NCBI GenBank assembly: GCA_963749115.1
Contig: CAVVLP010000003.1
Coordinates: forward strand, 1-64,000
Reading direction: 5' to 3'
DNA length: 64,000 bases
Source: SZUA-36 sp963749115
GTDB lineage: Bacteria > Pseudomonadota > Gammaproteobacteria > Xanthomonadales > SZUA-36
The position numbers and the translations under genes were made by a program. The notes beneath the pieces were generated by a model. That model saw nothing but the letters and a program-made list of their open reading frames with translations, did not search any database and had not been told where the DNA came from. Shown here in pieces: positions 37,198 to 46,095 of this stretch. Position 1 is the stretch's first letter, and every line of letters begins with the position of its first letter.

Positions 37198-38409
37198 ATG
37201 ATATCAATAAGTCGACCCCATGCAATTTCTTTCCTGCTACCTGTGCTCATGGCGGTGTTGCCACCCAGTGGGCTGGCAGGCCAGGTTTCCAACGATGGCG
37301 GCTCAGCCGGTTCTAACGCAAAGCCAAGGGCGCGGGATCTTGGCATCCGCCCGGGTGTCCTGTCCCCGGGGCCGCTAAACGCCATCACCGATGTTGCCGG
37401 TGTACGGGTTGGTCATGTCACCGTGAAGGAGGGTAAGGCGATCAATACCGGTGTGACCGTGATCGTTCCACATGCAGGAAACCTATACCAGGATAAAGTG
37501 CCTGCCGGGTTTTCGGTTGGAAACGGGTATGGAAAATTTGCCGGCAGCACCCAGATAGTGGAACTGGGTGAAATTGAAACGCCAATCGTGTTAACCAATA
37601 CCTTGTCGGTTGCCGAAGGTATAAAGGGCGTGATCGAATACACGCTTTCACAAGCCGGAAACGAGGATGTTCGCTCCGTCAATGCCGTGGTGGGTGAGAC
37701 CAATGATGGTTTTCTGAATGACATACGTCGTCGCGTGGTTACACCCGATCATGTGCTAAAGGCTATCAGTGAGGCTGCCACCGGCCCGGTGGTGGAAGGT
37801 CCGGTCGGTGCCGGTACCGGAACGATCAATTTTGGCTGGAAAGGGGGTATCGGGACGAGTTCACGGCGACTGCCGGAAAAGTTGGGCGCATATACCGTGG
37901 GTGTGCTGGTCCAGACAAACTATGGCGGTGTGCTGCAGATGGATGGTATCCCGGTCGGCAAGGAGCTCGGGCAATACTATCTGCAAGATGAGGTAGACAA
38001 GGGCGATGCCGATGGATCGATTATTTTGGTTGTGGCCACTGATGCTCCGTTGTCGGACAGAAACCTGACCAGGCTCGCGGCCCGCGCACTGTCTGCCATC
38101 GCCCGCACCGGATCGCCTGCGACCAATGGCTCCGGTGATTACGCCGTTGCATTTTCAACTGCAGAAAGCGTCAGACGTACGCCCGAGCGGCGGCAATCGG
38201 TATCCCAGATCAGCGAACTGCCAAACAACCAGGTCTCTCCCTTATTCGAAGCAGCCATGGAAGCGAGTGAAGAAGCGATCTACAACGCGCTGGTCGCTGG
38301 CGAAACAACAGAGGGATTCAAGGGTGTTATTGAAGCGCTGCCTTTAGACAGGCTGTCGGACTTGATTCAAGAGTCCGGCAGGAATCCGGTGATCCTTGAA
38401 ACGGATTAA
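37198..38409 (+). CDS. P1 family (DmpA/BapA-like) aminopeptidase, exported
   Basis: The 403-residue product starts with a signal peptide (ISFLLPVLMAVLPPSGLAG). The P1 domain follows: RDLGIRPGVLSPGPLNAITDVAGVRVGHVTV, NTGVTVIVPH, VGNGYGKFAGSTQIVELGEIETPIVLTNTLSVAEG and VNAVVGETNDGFLNDIR. The autoprocessing region has VGAGTGTINFGWKGGIGTSSR. Members cleave themselves before a serine or threonine, which becomes the N-terminal nucleophile, and release D-amino acids, beta-amino acids or amino acid amides from peptides. The intact motif suggests an active enzyme. It is divergent from the aspartate racemase gene. Confidence 0.9.
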   Translation: MISISRPHAISFLLPVLMAVLPPSGLAGQVSNDGGSAGSNAKPRARDLGIRPGVLSPGPLNAITDVAGVRVGHVTVKEGKAINTGVTVIVPHAGNLYQDKVPAGFSVGNGYGKFAGSTQIVELGEIETPIVLTNTLSVAEGIKGVIEYTLSQAGNEDVRSVNAVVGETNDGFLNDIRRRVVTPDHVLKAISEAATGPVVEGPVGAGTGTINFGWKGGIGTSSRRLPEKLGAYTVGVLVQTNYGGVLQMDGIPVGKELGQYYLQDEVDKGDADGSIILVVATDAPLSDRNLTRLAARALSAIARTGSPATNGSGDYAVAFSTAESVRRTPERRQSVSQISELPNNQVSPLFEAAMEASEEAIYNALVAGETTEGFKGVIEALPLDRLSDLIQESGRNPVILETD

Positions 38410-38471
38410 TATCTCTACTGTTTCACGTTATTCACCGCTGTAGGTGTTTTTTATCTGCACGGAAGGGGGGC

Positions 38472-38576
38472 GCTGAGGTGTGTATTGTCTTACCAGGACT
38501 CGTTCAAGCACGTCCTGTGGCACTCTTACTCGACTCCTGTCTCGTAAGGTCCTGGTAAGACAATACACCCCCCAGC
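38472..38576. repeat. Long palindromic element 1 in the racemase-hydroxyproline gap
   Basis: Bases 38472-38499 and 38549-38576 are reverse complements at 26 of 28 positions, enclosing 49 bases with a smaller CTTAC/GTAAG helix. No protein can be supported in this 488-base gap (38410-38897). It is similar in design, though not in sequence, to module A at 15341-15554. Confidence 0.6.
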
Positions 38577-38630
38577 TTTATATCAAACGACGTGCACCTA
38601 TCAGGAACCATTACTCCGTGCTTTCGCACA

Positions 38631-38747
38631 AAGCCGAGGGGGTGTGGTGTCTTGTTTCAGGACCTTGAGCGACAGGACGTCGCGCCAGAGGCCCCAAGGA
38701 GGGGTTCATGCCGTGTCCTGAAGCAAGACACCACATCACCTTGGCTT
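38631..38747 (+). repeat. Long palindromic element 2, possibly transcribed as RNA
   Basis: Bases 38631-38663 pair with 38715-38747 over 33 positions with a single true mismatch; three other differences form G-U pairs on the plus strand. Inside, GCGAC at 38673-38677 pairs with GTCGC at 38679-38684 region, and GGCCCC with GGGGTT-like sequence near 38690-38706. A direct repeat of CCTTGGCTTCCC occurs at 38739-38750 and 38813-38824. The wobble pattern hints at an RNA product, but a DNA repeat family is equally possible. Confidence 0.55.
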
Positions 38748-38897
38748 CCCCACCGATCAAGAGTGACCAGCATGCCTGTCCTGAAGAGACCGTGAAGAGA
38801 GGAACTGCATAGCCTTGGCTTCCCATCTGAAAGATTTAGGACTATACTGATCACTGATATATCAGACATATATTAATTCATCAGAGAAGAAAAACAT

Positions 38898-39797
38898 ATG
38901 AATACAGCCAGATGGCAAGGTGTGTACCCGGCAGTTACGACCAAGTTCAAGGCCGATTTGAGTCTTGATTTTGATGCAATGGCTGCACACCTGGAGTTTC
39001 AATTGGACGCCGGTGTACACGGTGTGATCATTCTTGGCTCTCTGGGTGAAAACTCGACACTGGATATGGATGAAAAACTTCAGCTAACCGAGTTTTTTAT
39101 CAGGCAGGTCAATGGCCGGGTTCCCCTTCTTGCCTGTATCGCTGAATCTGATACCCGTCAGGCCTGCATATACGCCAGCCGGGCAGAAGCAATGGGTATC
39201 GATGGTTTCATGCTGTTACCACCGATGCGCTACCCCAGTGATCAACGTGAAACCATGAGTTACCTGGATGAGGTTGCCGCAGCATCCGATGTGCCGATTA
39301 TGCTGTATAACAACCCGGTGGCCTATGGTACCGACCTTAGCCCTGCCGATTTCAAAACCCTGGCTGCCAACCCGAAATTCGTAGCCATCAAGGAATCCTC
39401 GGCCAATACCCGCCGGATTCCGGAAATCCGCCGTATAACCGGTGACCGTTACGCCATTTTTTGCGGTGTTGACGATCTCGCTTTCGAGAGTATTGCATTG
39501 GGTGCGGTCGGATGGGTGGCCGGTCTGGTGGTGGCATTTCCGCGGGAAACGGTGCGTATTTATGATCTGATGATGGCCAACAAGTGGGCCGAAGCCAGGC
39601 AGATTTACGAATGGTTTCTGCCCCTGCTGAGCCTGGATATCGGACCAAAGTTTGTTCAACAGATCAAGCTGGTCGAGGAAATGCTGGGTGTCGGGTCCGC
39701 ACGTGTACGTTCACCAAGACTGGCCTTGAGCGAACCTGAAGTCGACCGCGTGCGGCAAATCGTAGAACAATCATTGGCAAACCGACCGGTGGTATGA
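38898..39797 (+). CDS. Dihydrodipicolinate synthase family protein, probable 1-pyrroline-4-hydroxy-2-carboxylate deaminase
   Basis: A 299-residue TIM-barrel lyase/aldolase of the DapA/NAL superfamily. The Schiff-base lysine is in FVAIKESSANTRRI, and the tyrosine in IMLYNNPVAYG is also present. The opening GVYPAVTTKFKADLSLDFDAM and GVIILGSLGENSTLD fit the family. Three neighbours, an FAD D-amino acid dehydrogenase, a 4-hydroxyproline 2-epimerase and a GntR regulator, make the trans-4-hydroxy-L-proline pathway the best reading, with this enzyme deaminating pyrroline-4-hydroxy-2-carboxylate to 2-oxoglutarate semialdehyde (LhpC role). Other DapA-type activities are not excluded by sequence alone. 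The stop overlaps the GntR start by four bases. Confidence 0.85.
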   Translation: MNTARWQGVYPAVTTKFKADLSLDFDAMAAHLEFQLDAGVHGVIILGSLGENSTLDMDEKLQLTEFFIRQVNGRVPLLACIAESDTRQACIYASRAEAMGIDGFMLLPPMRYPSDQRETMSYLDEVAAASDVPIMLYNNPVAYGTDLSPADFKTLAANPKFVAIKESSANTRRIPEIRRITGDRYAIFCGVDDLAFESIALGAVGWVAGLVVAFPRETVRIYDLMMANKWAEARQIYEWFLPLLSLDIGPKFVQQIKLVEEMLGVGSARVRSPRLALSEPEVDRVRQIVEQSLANRPVV

Positions 39798-40454
39798 ACG
39801 CGGTTCTCAATTCACAAGCAGATAACGATAGCCTGGCAGAGCAGGCTTATCGCGTACTTGAAGAGCAACTGGTTACACTCAAGTTAGCTCCCGGTGAACT
39901 GGTCGCTGAAAAAGACCTGATGGATATCGCAGGTATCGGCCGCACACCGGTAAGAGAGGCGATCCAGCGTTTGTCGGTGGAGGGCCTGTTGCAGGTATTG
40001 CCACGTAAAGGCCTGATGGTTACGCCGTTGCGGCGTTCTGACCTGGGCCAGATTATTGAAGCCCGGCGGGTGCTGGAGCGCCTGCTGGTGGTCAAGGCAG
40101 CCGAGCGTGCGACACCCGATCAGCGCCAGGCCTTAAAGATCCTGGCCTCACATATGGAAGCTGCTGACAATGACCTGGAGGTATTTTTCCGCCTTGATCA
40201 GCATCTCGACGAGTTGCTGGAAGCGGCGTGCAATAACCGTTTCCTTGTCAATGCGCTCACTGCCATGCATAGCCAGTGCAGACGTTTGTGGTATTTGCAC
40301 CGCAGTCGTTTGAACCTTCCGCGCTCCGCCGAGCTTCATGGTGGACTCGCCACGGGCGGTTGCCGATGGTGATGGTGCCGGTTCAATTCGGGCATTGGAT
40401 GAGATCATCGCGATCCTTGAAGAACTGGTCAACGGACTGGATGTGCTGAGCTGA
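39794..40454 (+). CDS. GntR/FadR-type transcription regulator (frameshifted)
   Basis: A GntR-type winged helix at the N-terminus (YRVLEEQLVTLKLAPGELVAEKDLMDIAGIGRTPVREAIQRLSVEGLLQVLPRKGLMVTPL) is followed by an FCD ligand-binding domain with IIEARRVLERLLVVKAAE, FFRLDQHLDELLEAACNN and LWYLHRSRLNLP. It probably responds to hydroxyproline or a pathway intermediate and controls this operon. The frame breaks near 40353 by one extra base (CC for C): SAELHGGLA continues as RAVADGDGAGSIRALDEII, which supplies the expected C-terminal helix. The gene overlaps both neighbours tightly, so it is part of the operon it probably regulates. Confidence 0.8.
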
Positions 40455-40455
40455 G

Positions 40456-41700
40456 ATGACCAGGCATTGTGTAGTTATCGGCGCCGGTATCATAGGTGCG
40501 TCTTGTGCCTGGCATCTTCAACGCAAAGGTTTGCAGGTTACCCTGATTGACCCCGAGCCACCGGGAAGCGCCTGTAGTTATGGCAACGCCTCGTGTATCG
40601 CGACCTCCGGTGTGGTTCCATTCTCCTATCCGGGACTGGTTAAAAAGTTGCCTGGTTGGTTACTGGACCCATTGGGTCCGGTGACGATCCGGCCAAAGGA
40701 TTTTCTGTCCCTGGCGCCATGGTTCTGGAAATTCTGGCGTTCCTGCAATATGCAAAAAGTAGAGGAAATAGCCAGCGCACAGGCTTTGTTGATGCACCGG
40801 GTGCTGGGGGATTGGGATGAGATCCTGGGCGCGGTTGAAGCAAGTCATTTAAAGAAATCACCGGGTACCATCTACCTGTACGACACAGAAAAAGAATACC
40901 TTGCCCATCAGTGGCAAATTGACCTCAGTCGCCGACTGGGTTTTGAGCATCACCGTCTGAGCCCGGGTGACCTGAAGTCCATGATGCCGGCCCTTAAGCT
41001 GGAAAAAGCAGTGGGTCTCTTAGTGCCCGACTGGCATCACCTGGTGAACCCGGCCAGGGCGACTGCGACTATCGCGGAAGCCTGTATGCGCGATGGTGGT
41101 CAATGGATTCAGGACCGTGTCTCTGAAGTCAGGGCCGGTGAAACCGGTATCAGTTTACAAACGGAATCCGGCAAAAAAATTGAAGCAGATCAACTCGTGG
41201 TTGCTGCCGGTGCCTGGTCCAATTCATTTGCCGCACAACTCGATTACAAGGTTCCATTGGTTGCGGAACGCGGTTATCACGCCCAGATCAGTAATCCTGG
41301 TTTTGAGCTAAAGCACCCGGTTATGTCGCTGAGCCGTCACTTTGTGATGACGCCATTGGAAGATGGTCTGAGACTGGCCGGCACGGCCGAATTTGCAGCC
41401 CTTGATGCAAAGCCCGATTTCAGACGTGCTAAAGTCCTGCTTAAACAGGCTGCTCGTTATCTTGATGGTCTCAACACCGACGATGTAAGTGAGTGGATGG
41501 GGCAGCGCCCGGCGATGCCGGACTCACTGCCGGTTGTTTCCGTGTCGCCCGGGCACCCGAATGTGTTCTACGCATTTGGCCACGGCCACTACGGTATCAC
41601 CCAGGGCCCGACGACCGGACGTATCATTGCTGACATGGTGACAGGAGATCAACCCAAACTGAATCTTTCCGCATTTCGTTTTGACAGGTTCGTTAAATAA
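40456..41700 (+). CDS. FAD-dependent D-amino acid oxidoreductase, probable D-hydroxyproline dehydrogenase
   Basis: A 414-residue DadA/DAO-type flavoprotein. The N-terminal dinucleotide-binding motif is VVIGAGIIGASCAWHLQRKGLQVTLID. The C-terminus has VFYAFGHGHYGITQGPTTGRIIADMV, the FAD-pyrophosphate end typical of DadA. In the pathway it would oxidise cis-4-hydroxy-D-proline to pyrroline-4-hydroxy-2-carboxylate. The reaction assignment comes from neighbours: the epimerase starts one base inside its stop (TAATG overlap) and the DapA-type gene lies upstream. A general D-amino acid dehydrogenase is the alternative. Confidence 0.88.
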   Translation: MTRHCVVIGAGIIGASCAWHLQRKGLQVTLIDPEPPGSACSYGNASCIATSGVVPFSYPGLVKKLPGWLLDPLGPVTIRPKDFLSLAPWFWKFWRSCNMQKVEEIASAQALLMHRVLGDWDEILGAVEASHLKKSPGTIYLYDTEKEYLAHQWQIDLSRRLGFEHHRLSPGDLKSMMPALKLEKAVGLLVPDWHHLVNPARATATIAEACMRDGGQWIQDRVSEVRAGETGISLQTESGKKIEADQLVVAAGAWSNSFAAQLDYKVPLVAERGYHAQISNPGFELKHPVMSLSRHFVMTPLEDGLRLAGTAEFAALDAKPDFRRAKVLLKQAARYLDGLNTDDVSEWMGQRPAMPDSLPVVSVSPGHPNVFYAFGHGHYGITQGPTTGRIIADMVTGDQPKLNLSAFRFDRFVK

Positions 41701-42716
41701 TGAAAAAACCACCCGCAACCAGCTTCCACTGTATCGACGCGCATACCTGCGGGAACCCGGTACGCGTGGTCACTAGCGGCACCCCGCAACTTGATGGGGA
41801 AACCATGATTGACAAGCGTGAGCATTTCATGCGGGAGTTCGACTGGATACGCACTGCTTTGATGTTCGAACCACGCGGCCACGCAATGATGTCGGGCAGC
41901 ATGTTGTATCCGAGTTCCCGTGATGACTGTGACATCGGTGTTCTGTACATCGAGACTTCAGGCTGCCTGGCCATGTGCGGTCACGGTACCATCGGCACGG
42001 TGACCATCGCCATTGAAAAAAGCCTGGTGCAACCTCGAAAACAGGGTGAGCTATGTCTTGAAACCCCTGCTGGCCGGGTGGTGGCCAGCTATACCGAAGA
42101 GGCTGGGAAGGTAAAGACGGTCAAATTGGTCAATGTACCTTCCTATTTGCACGCAAAAGACCTGAGCGTGGAATGCCCCGAACTCGGCGGAGACCTGAAA
42201 GTGGATGTGGCATATGGTGGTAACTTCTACGCCATCATTGATCCACAAACCTGCTACCGCGACCTTGAAGACCTGACTGCCAGTGATATTTTGCGTATCA
42301 GCCCACTGCTGCGTGAACGCCTGAATGCGAAATACGAATTTATACATCCTGAAGATCCGCGCATTTGTGCATTGTCGCACCTGGAGTGGACAGGCAAACC
42401 CAAACAGCCGGGTTCAGACGCCCGCAACGCGGTTTTCTACGGAGACCAGGCCATCGACCGTTCACCCTGTGGCACCGGCACATCGGCACGGATGGCGCAA
42501 CTTGTCGCGCGGGGCAAGCTGTCGAAAGGTGACCGTTTTGTGCACGAAAGTTATATTGGCAGCCAGTTTACCGGTCGTGTAGAAGATATTGCACAGGTGG
42601 GTGATTATCCGGCCATCATCCCTTCCATCGAAGGCTGGGCGCGGATTTATGGCGAAAACACCATCACCGTGGATCCGCAAGATGATCCATATTGGCAGGG
42701 CTTCCTTGTTACCTGA
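41700..42716 (+). CDS. 4-hydroxyproline 2-epimerase (proline racemase family)
   Basis: A 338-residue proline racemase superfamily enzyme that interconverts trans-4-hydroxy-L-proline and cis-4-hydroxy-D-proline. The opening CIDAHTCGNPVRVVTSG, the first catalytic cysteine in CLAMCGHGTIGT and the second in DRSPCGTGTSARMAQL are present. Cysteine at both positions indicates an epimerase/racemase and not a trans-3-hydroxyproline dehydratase, which has threonine in the second motif. The context with a D-amino acid dehydrogenase and a DapA-type deaminase supports hydroxyproline over proline. It is the fourth gene in a tightly packed operon and corresponds to LhpA of Pseudomonas. Confidence 0.93.
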   Translation: MKKPPATSFHCIDAHTCGNPVRVVTSGTPQLDGETMIDKREHFMREFDWIRTALMFEPRGHAMMSGSMLYPSSRDDCDIGVLYIETSGCLAMCGHGTIGTVTIAIEKSLVQPRKQGELCLETPAGRVVASYTEEAGKVKTVKLVNVPSYLHAKDLSVECPELGGDLKVDVAYGGNFYAIIDPQTCYRDLEDLTASDILRISPLLRERLNAKYEFIHPEDPRICALSHLEWTGKPKQPGSDARNAVFYGDQAIDRSPCGTGTSARMAQLVARGKLSKGDRFVHESYIGSQFTGRVEDIAQVGDYPAIIPSIEGWARIYGENTITVDPQDDPYWQGFLVT

Positions 42717-42739
42717 ATACTCACCAAAGGTTTAACTCG

Positions 42740-44488
42740 ATGAAAAAATTCATTCCATTGCTCATCATTTTTCTGTCATTCAATACCTTCGCAGGTGAAG
42801 ACAGCGATGCATTCCAAAACCTGCTGGCAAAGGAATGGGAATTCCGCACCGATGAGTTTCCGTACCTGGCACGTGAAAACGGCAACAAGGAAAAGGCCCA
42901 CCTGGTCACGCATGTCAGTGAAAAGGACCAGCTCAGACGTTACGAATACTGGAAACAAATCAAGATTGAACTCGCCGCGATTTCCTGCGAGAAGCTGGAA
43001 CGTGAAGAATGTATCAATTACCGCATGTTTGAACGGCAGATTCACCAGTTTCTCGCAGACTATGAAACCAGGGCCTACCTGATCCCGTTCAATAGTGACT
43101 CGGGGTTTTACACGTCATGGATATGGTGGGGTGATGATACCGACATAGTTACTGTTAAAGACTACCAGGACTACCTTTCACGTCTCAAAGCACTGCCTGT
43201 TGTCATGGATGAATACATCGCATTGATGCGTGAGGGTTTGCGCACCGGCATGACACAACCACGTGCGATTCTTGCCGGACGTGAGGAGCCGGTCAGGATG
43301 CAACTGGTGGAAAACCCGGAGCGTAGTTCTTTTTTCAAACCATTCCTAAATATGGATAAAGACATCAGTGGTGCAGAAAGACACGTACTGAAGCAACAGG
43401 CCCGCGCAGCCATCATGGACGGTGTTGTACCGGCTTATGAGCGCTTGCTCGACTTCTTTGAGGATGAGTATTTTCCAAAAGCGCGAACCACACTGGGCGC
43501 TTCCAGGCTGCCGGGTGGCGAACGCTTCTACGATGAGCAAATATACCTCTATGCCACGGTAGATATGACCGCCGAGGAAATTCACCAGCTTGGCCTGTCC
43601 GAGGTCGCCCGTATCCGCGCCGAGATGGAAACCATCATCAAGGAGCTGGAGTTTGATGGTGACTTTGCCGCCTTTATCCAGTTTTTACGCACCGACCCAC
43701 AGTTTTATGCAAAAACTCCACATGAACTGCTGGCGGAAGCTTCGTATATTGCCAAGAAAATTGATGGACGTTTGCCGCAGTTATTTGGAAAATTGCCACG
43801 CCAGCCTTATGGCATCGCACCGGTGCCGGATGATATTGCGCCGTTTTACACCGGTGGTCGTTACGTAGGCTCGCCACTGGATGCACGAAAAGGTGGCTAT
43901 TACTGGGTTAACACCTACGCGTTGGAAAGCCGGACTTTATACACTCTGCCCGCGCTGACCCTGCATGAGGCCATGCCCGGTCACCACTTGCAGGGTGCAC
44001 TCGCACTGGAACAGGGTGAGAAACCGAACTTCAGACGTAATGACTATATTTCAGCCTACGGTGAAGGCTGGGCACTGTATGCCGAAAAGCTCGGTCTCGA
44101 AATGAACATCTATGAAACGCCCTATCAGGATTTCGGCCGCCTGACCTACGAGATGTGGCGGGCCTGCAGGTTGGTTATCGATACCGGTATTCACACCAAG
44201 GATTGGACCAGGCAACAGGCGCTGGACTACCTGGCTTCAAATACCGCCTTATCCATTCACGAGGTCACTACCGAAATTGATCGCTACATCTCCTGGCCTG
44301 CACAAGCCCTGAGTTACAAACTGGGTGAATACACGATCTGGCAATTACGCCGTGAAGCAGAGAGTCGGCTGGGAGCAGATTTTGATCTGCGCGTATTCCA
44401 CGATTTCATCCTGGATCTGGGTTCAGTGCCGCTGGAAGTGTTGAAGGACGAGGTCCATCGCTGGATGGCTGAACAAGGAAAATCTTAA
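42740..44488 (+). CDS. Exported DUF885 family putative metallopeptidase
   Basis: The product is 582 residues with a signal peptide (IPLLIIFLSFNTFAG). It shares with the protein at 31311 the helical architecture and the two metal-site motifs: LTLHEAMPGHHLQGAL near 43960 and YGEGWALYAEKLGLEM near 44060, followed by a conserved VIDTGIHTKDWTRQQALDYL. A zinc peptidase is predicted. It follows the epimerase by 23 bases, so it is probably the last gene of the hydroxyproline operon and could release hydroxyproline-containing peptides outside the cytoplasm. That link is inferred from position only. The ATG at 42740 gives the signal peptide directly at the N-terminus. Confidence 0.85.
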   Translation: MKKFIPLLIIFLSFNTFAGEDSDAFQNLLAKEWEFRTDEFPYLARENGNKEKAHLVTHVSEKDQLRRYEYWKQIKIELAAISCEKLEREECINYRMFERQIHQFLADYETRAYLIPFNSDSGFYTSWIWWGDDTDIVTVKDYQDYLSRLKALPVVMDEYIALMREGLRTGMTQPRAILAGREEPVRMQLVENPERSSFFKPFLNMDKDISGAERHVLKQQARAAIMDGVVPAYERLLDFFEDEYFPKARTTLGASRLPGGERFYDEQIYLYATVDMTAEEIHQLGLSEVARIRAEMETIIKELEFDGDFAAFIQFLRTDPQFYAKTPHELLAEASYIAKKIDGRLPQLFGKLPRQPYGIAPVPDDIAPFYTGGRYVGSPLDARKGGYYWVNTYALESRTLYTLPALTLHEAMPGHHLQGALALEQGEKPNFRRNDYISAYGEGWALYAEKLGLEMNIYETPYQDFGRLTYEMWRACRLVIDTGIHTKDWTRQQALDYLASNTALSIHEVTTEIDRYISWPAQALSYKLGEYTIWQLRREAESRLGADFDLRVFHDFILDLGSVPLEVLKDEVHRWMAEQGKS

Positions 44489-44591
44489 TTGGGATTATTG
44501 TCGCACTGGTCACAATTGATCAGTCGGGAAGCCTAAGCAATTGGCCTTGCCATGAACCAACCACTCATATATTCATATACGTTTCTTAAAG

Positions 44592-46061
44592 TCAGTTAAT
44601 CAGCCAAACCATGAACAGTACCCAGCCGATAATCAGCGTTGGGCCCAGCAATCCAATCAGAATACCACCGGGGCGCAGGTCTTTTGTCTCGAGTTCACCC
44701 GTGCTAAAGGCAATCGCATTGGGTGGCGTTGATACCGGCAGCAGCAGTGCGCAGGAGGCACTCAGACCGAGGATCAGGCACATTTCCAGTTCACGCCCCG
44801 GTATCAGGGCAACTGCAACCGGCAGCACGATGGAAACAGTTGCCGTATTGCTCATGACGTTCGATAGCACAACGGTAATCAGGGCCAATGCTGCGAATAC
44901 CACGATATCGATATTCAAACTGGTAAGAAACCCCAGTTGGGACGCAAAGTTCTCAGCCAGTCCGGAGTCCACAACGGCTGACCCCAGCGATAAACCGCCT
45001 GCGACCAGCATCAGTGTATCCCAGGGCAGTCTGCGGACATGGGCTGCACCCATTACCTGTGTCATTGTCAGGCCAACGATGGGTATCAGTGAAATAGCGA
45101 CTATGTGAATGCCGTGAAAGGGCGTGGTCATCCACAATGCAACGGTTGTAAGCGATATGGTTGTAACGATGATACGGTCGCGTTTCAAGGGGAGTTCCGG
45201 CTCTTCCAATGAGCTCATATCAAGCTTTATTTCAGCCAGTTTTGTCGGATAGCGTTTGATCAGGAAAAACCAGGCGGTCACGACCAGCACGAGCGCAACC
45301 GGAACACCCACTGTCATCCACTCGAGGAAGTTGATGGGTGCACCGGCTTCCGCTGCCACACCGGCCGCGATAGCATTCGGCGCGCTACCGATAATCGTCC
45401 CCATACCACCCACCGAGGCCGCCATGGGAATCGCAATCAGCAATGCTTTCGAGAATGGCTCCTGACCCCCCATTTGACGGATTAGTGGCAAAACGGCACC
45501 AACCATCAGAACCGTTGTAGAGGTATTGGAGATAAACATGGATGCCACTGCGCTGGTTAGCATGATGGCCAGCAATACACGATCGGGACGGCTACCAGCG
45601 GGCTTGATGGCAAACGCAAAAAGCTGCCGGTCCAGACCGGTCCTGGATAAACCCTCTGCCATGAAAAAACCGCCTAACATCAACCAGATAACCGGACTCG
45701 ACCAGGTATTCAGGTAGGGCTTTACATCCCAGGGTTCGGGCACGATCATCGGTGTTCCCAGCGCGAAAACCAGGTAACCCATGATCAACAGGCCTACCGC
45801 GAATGCCGGTACCGCCTCGGTGATCCATAGCCCGACAGCGATCAGGAACAATAAAAGGACAGCACGTTGTTCGGGGGGTAGGGATTCGGTGACGGTATTC
45901 CAGACTACGACTGCCGCAATCGTAACGGCAATAAATAGCAGGAAACGTCTTAATGCATACCTTTTTCCGGGATGCAGAATACGGGAAGCAGCCCGACGGC
46001 TATCTCGGTAGCCGATTTTTATGGATAGTTTTTTATCTTCTTTAGACACCTTAAACCTCAA
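44592..46061 (-). CDS. DASS/SLC13 family sodium:anion symporter
   Basis: This 489-residue membrane transporter of the divalent anion:Na+ symporter family has two SNT motifs, MFISNTSTTVLMVGAVLPL and NVMSNTATVSIVLPVAVAL, which define the SLC13 sodium and substrate sites. The usual segments WITEAVPAFAVGLLIMGYLV and VGGMGTIIGSAPNAIAAG also fit. Substrates are dicarboxylates, sulfate or related anions; the sequence does not decide. It is convergent with the hydroxyproline operon and is followed upstream by a BCCT transporter on the same strand, which may import a precursor for the pathway. Confidence 0.92.
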   Translation of the reverse strand: MRFKVSKEDKKLSIKIGYRDSRRAASRILHPGKRYALRRFLLFIAVTIAAVVVWNTVTESLPPEQRAVLLLFLIAVGLWITEAVPAFAVGLLIMGYLVFALGTPMIVPEPWDVKPYLNTWSSPVIWLMLGGFFMAEGLSRTGLDRQLFAFAIKPAGSRPDRVLLAIMLTSAVASMFISNTSTTVLMVGAVLPLIRQMGGQEPFSKALLIAIPMAASVGGMGTIIGSAPNAIAAGVAAEAGAPINFLEWMTVGVPVALVLVVTAWFFLIKRYPTKLAEIKLDMSSLEEPELPLKRDRIIVTTISLTTVALWMTTPFHGIHIVAISLIPIVGLTMTQVMGAAHVRRLPWDTLMLVAGGLSLGSAVVDSGLAENFASQLGFLTSLNIDIVVFAALALITVVLSNVMSNTATVSIVLPVAVALIPGRELEMCLILGLSASCALLLPVSTPPNAIAFSTGELETKDLRPGGILIGLLGPTLIIGWVLFMVWLIN

Positions 46062-46095
46062 TTCTCAATCGTGTATTTTCGGCTATGAACTCGCT

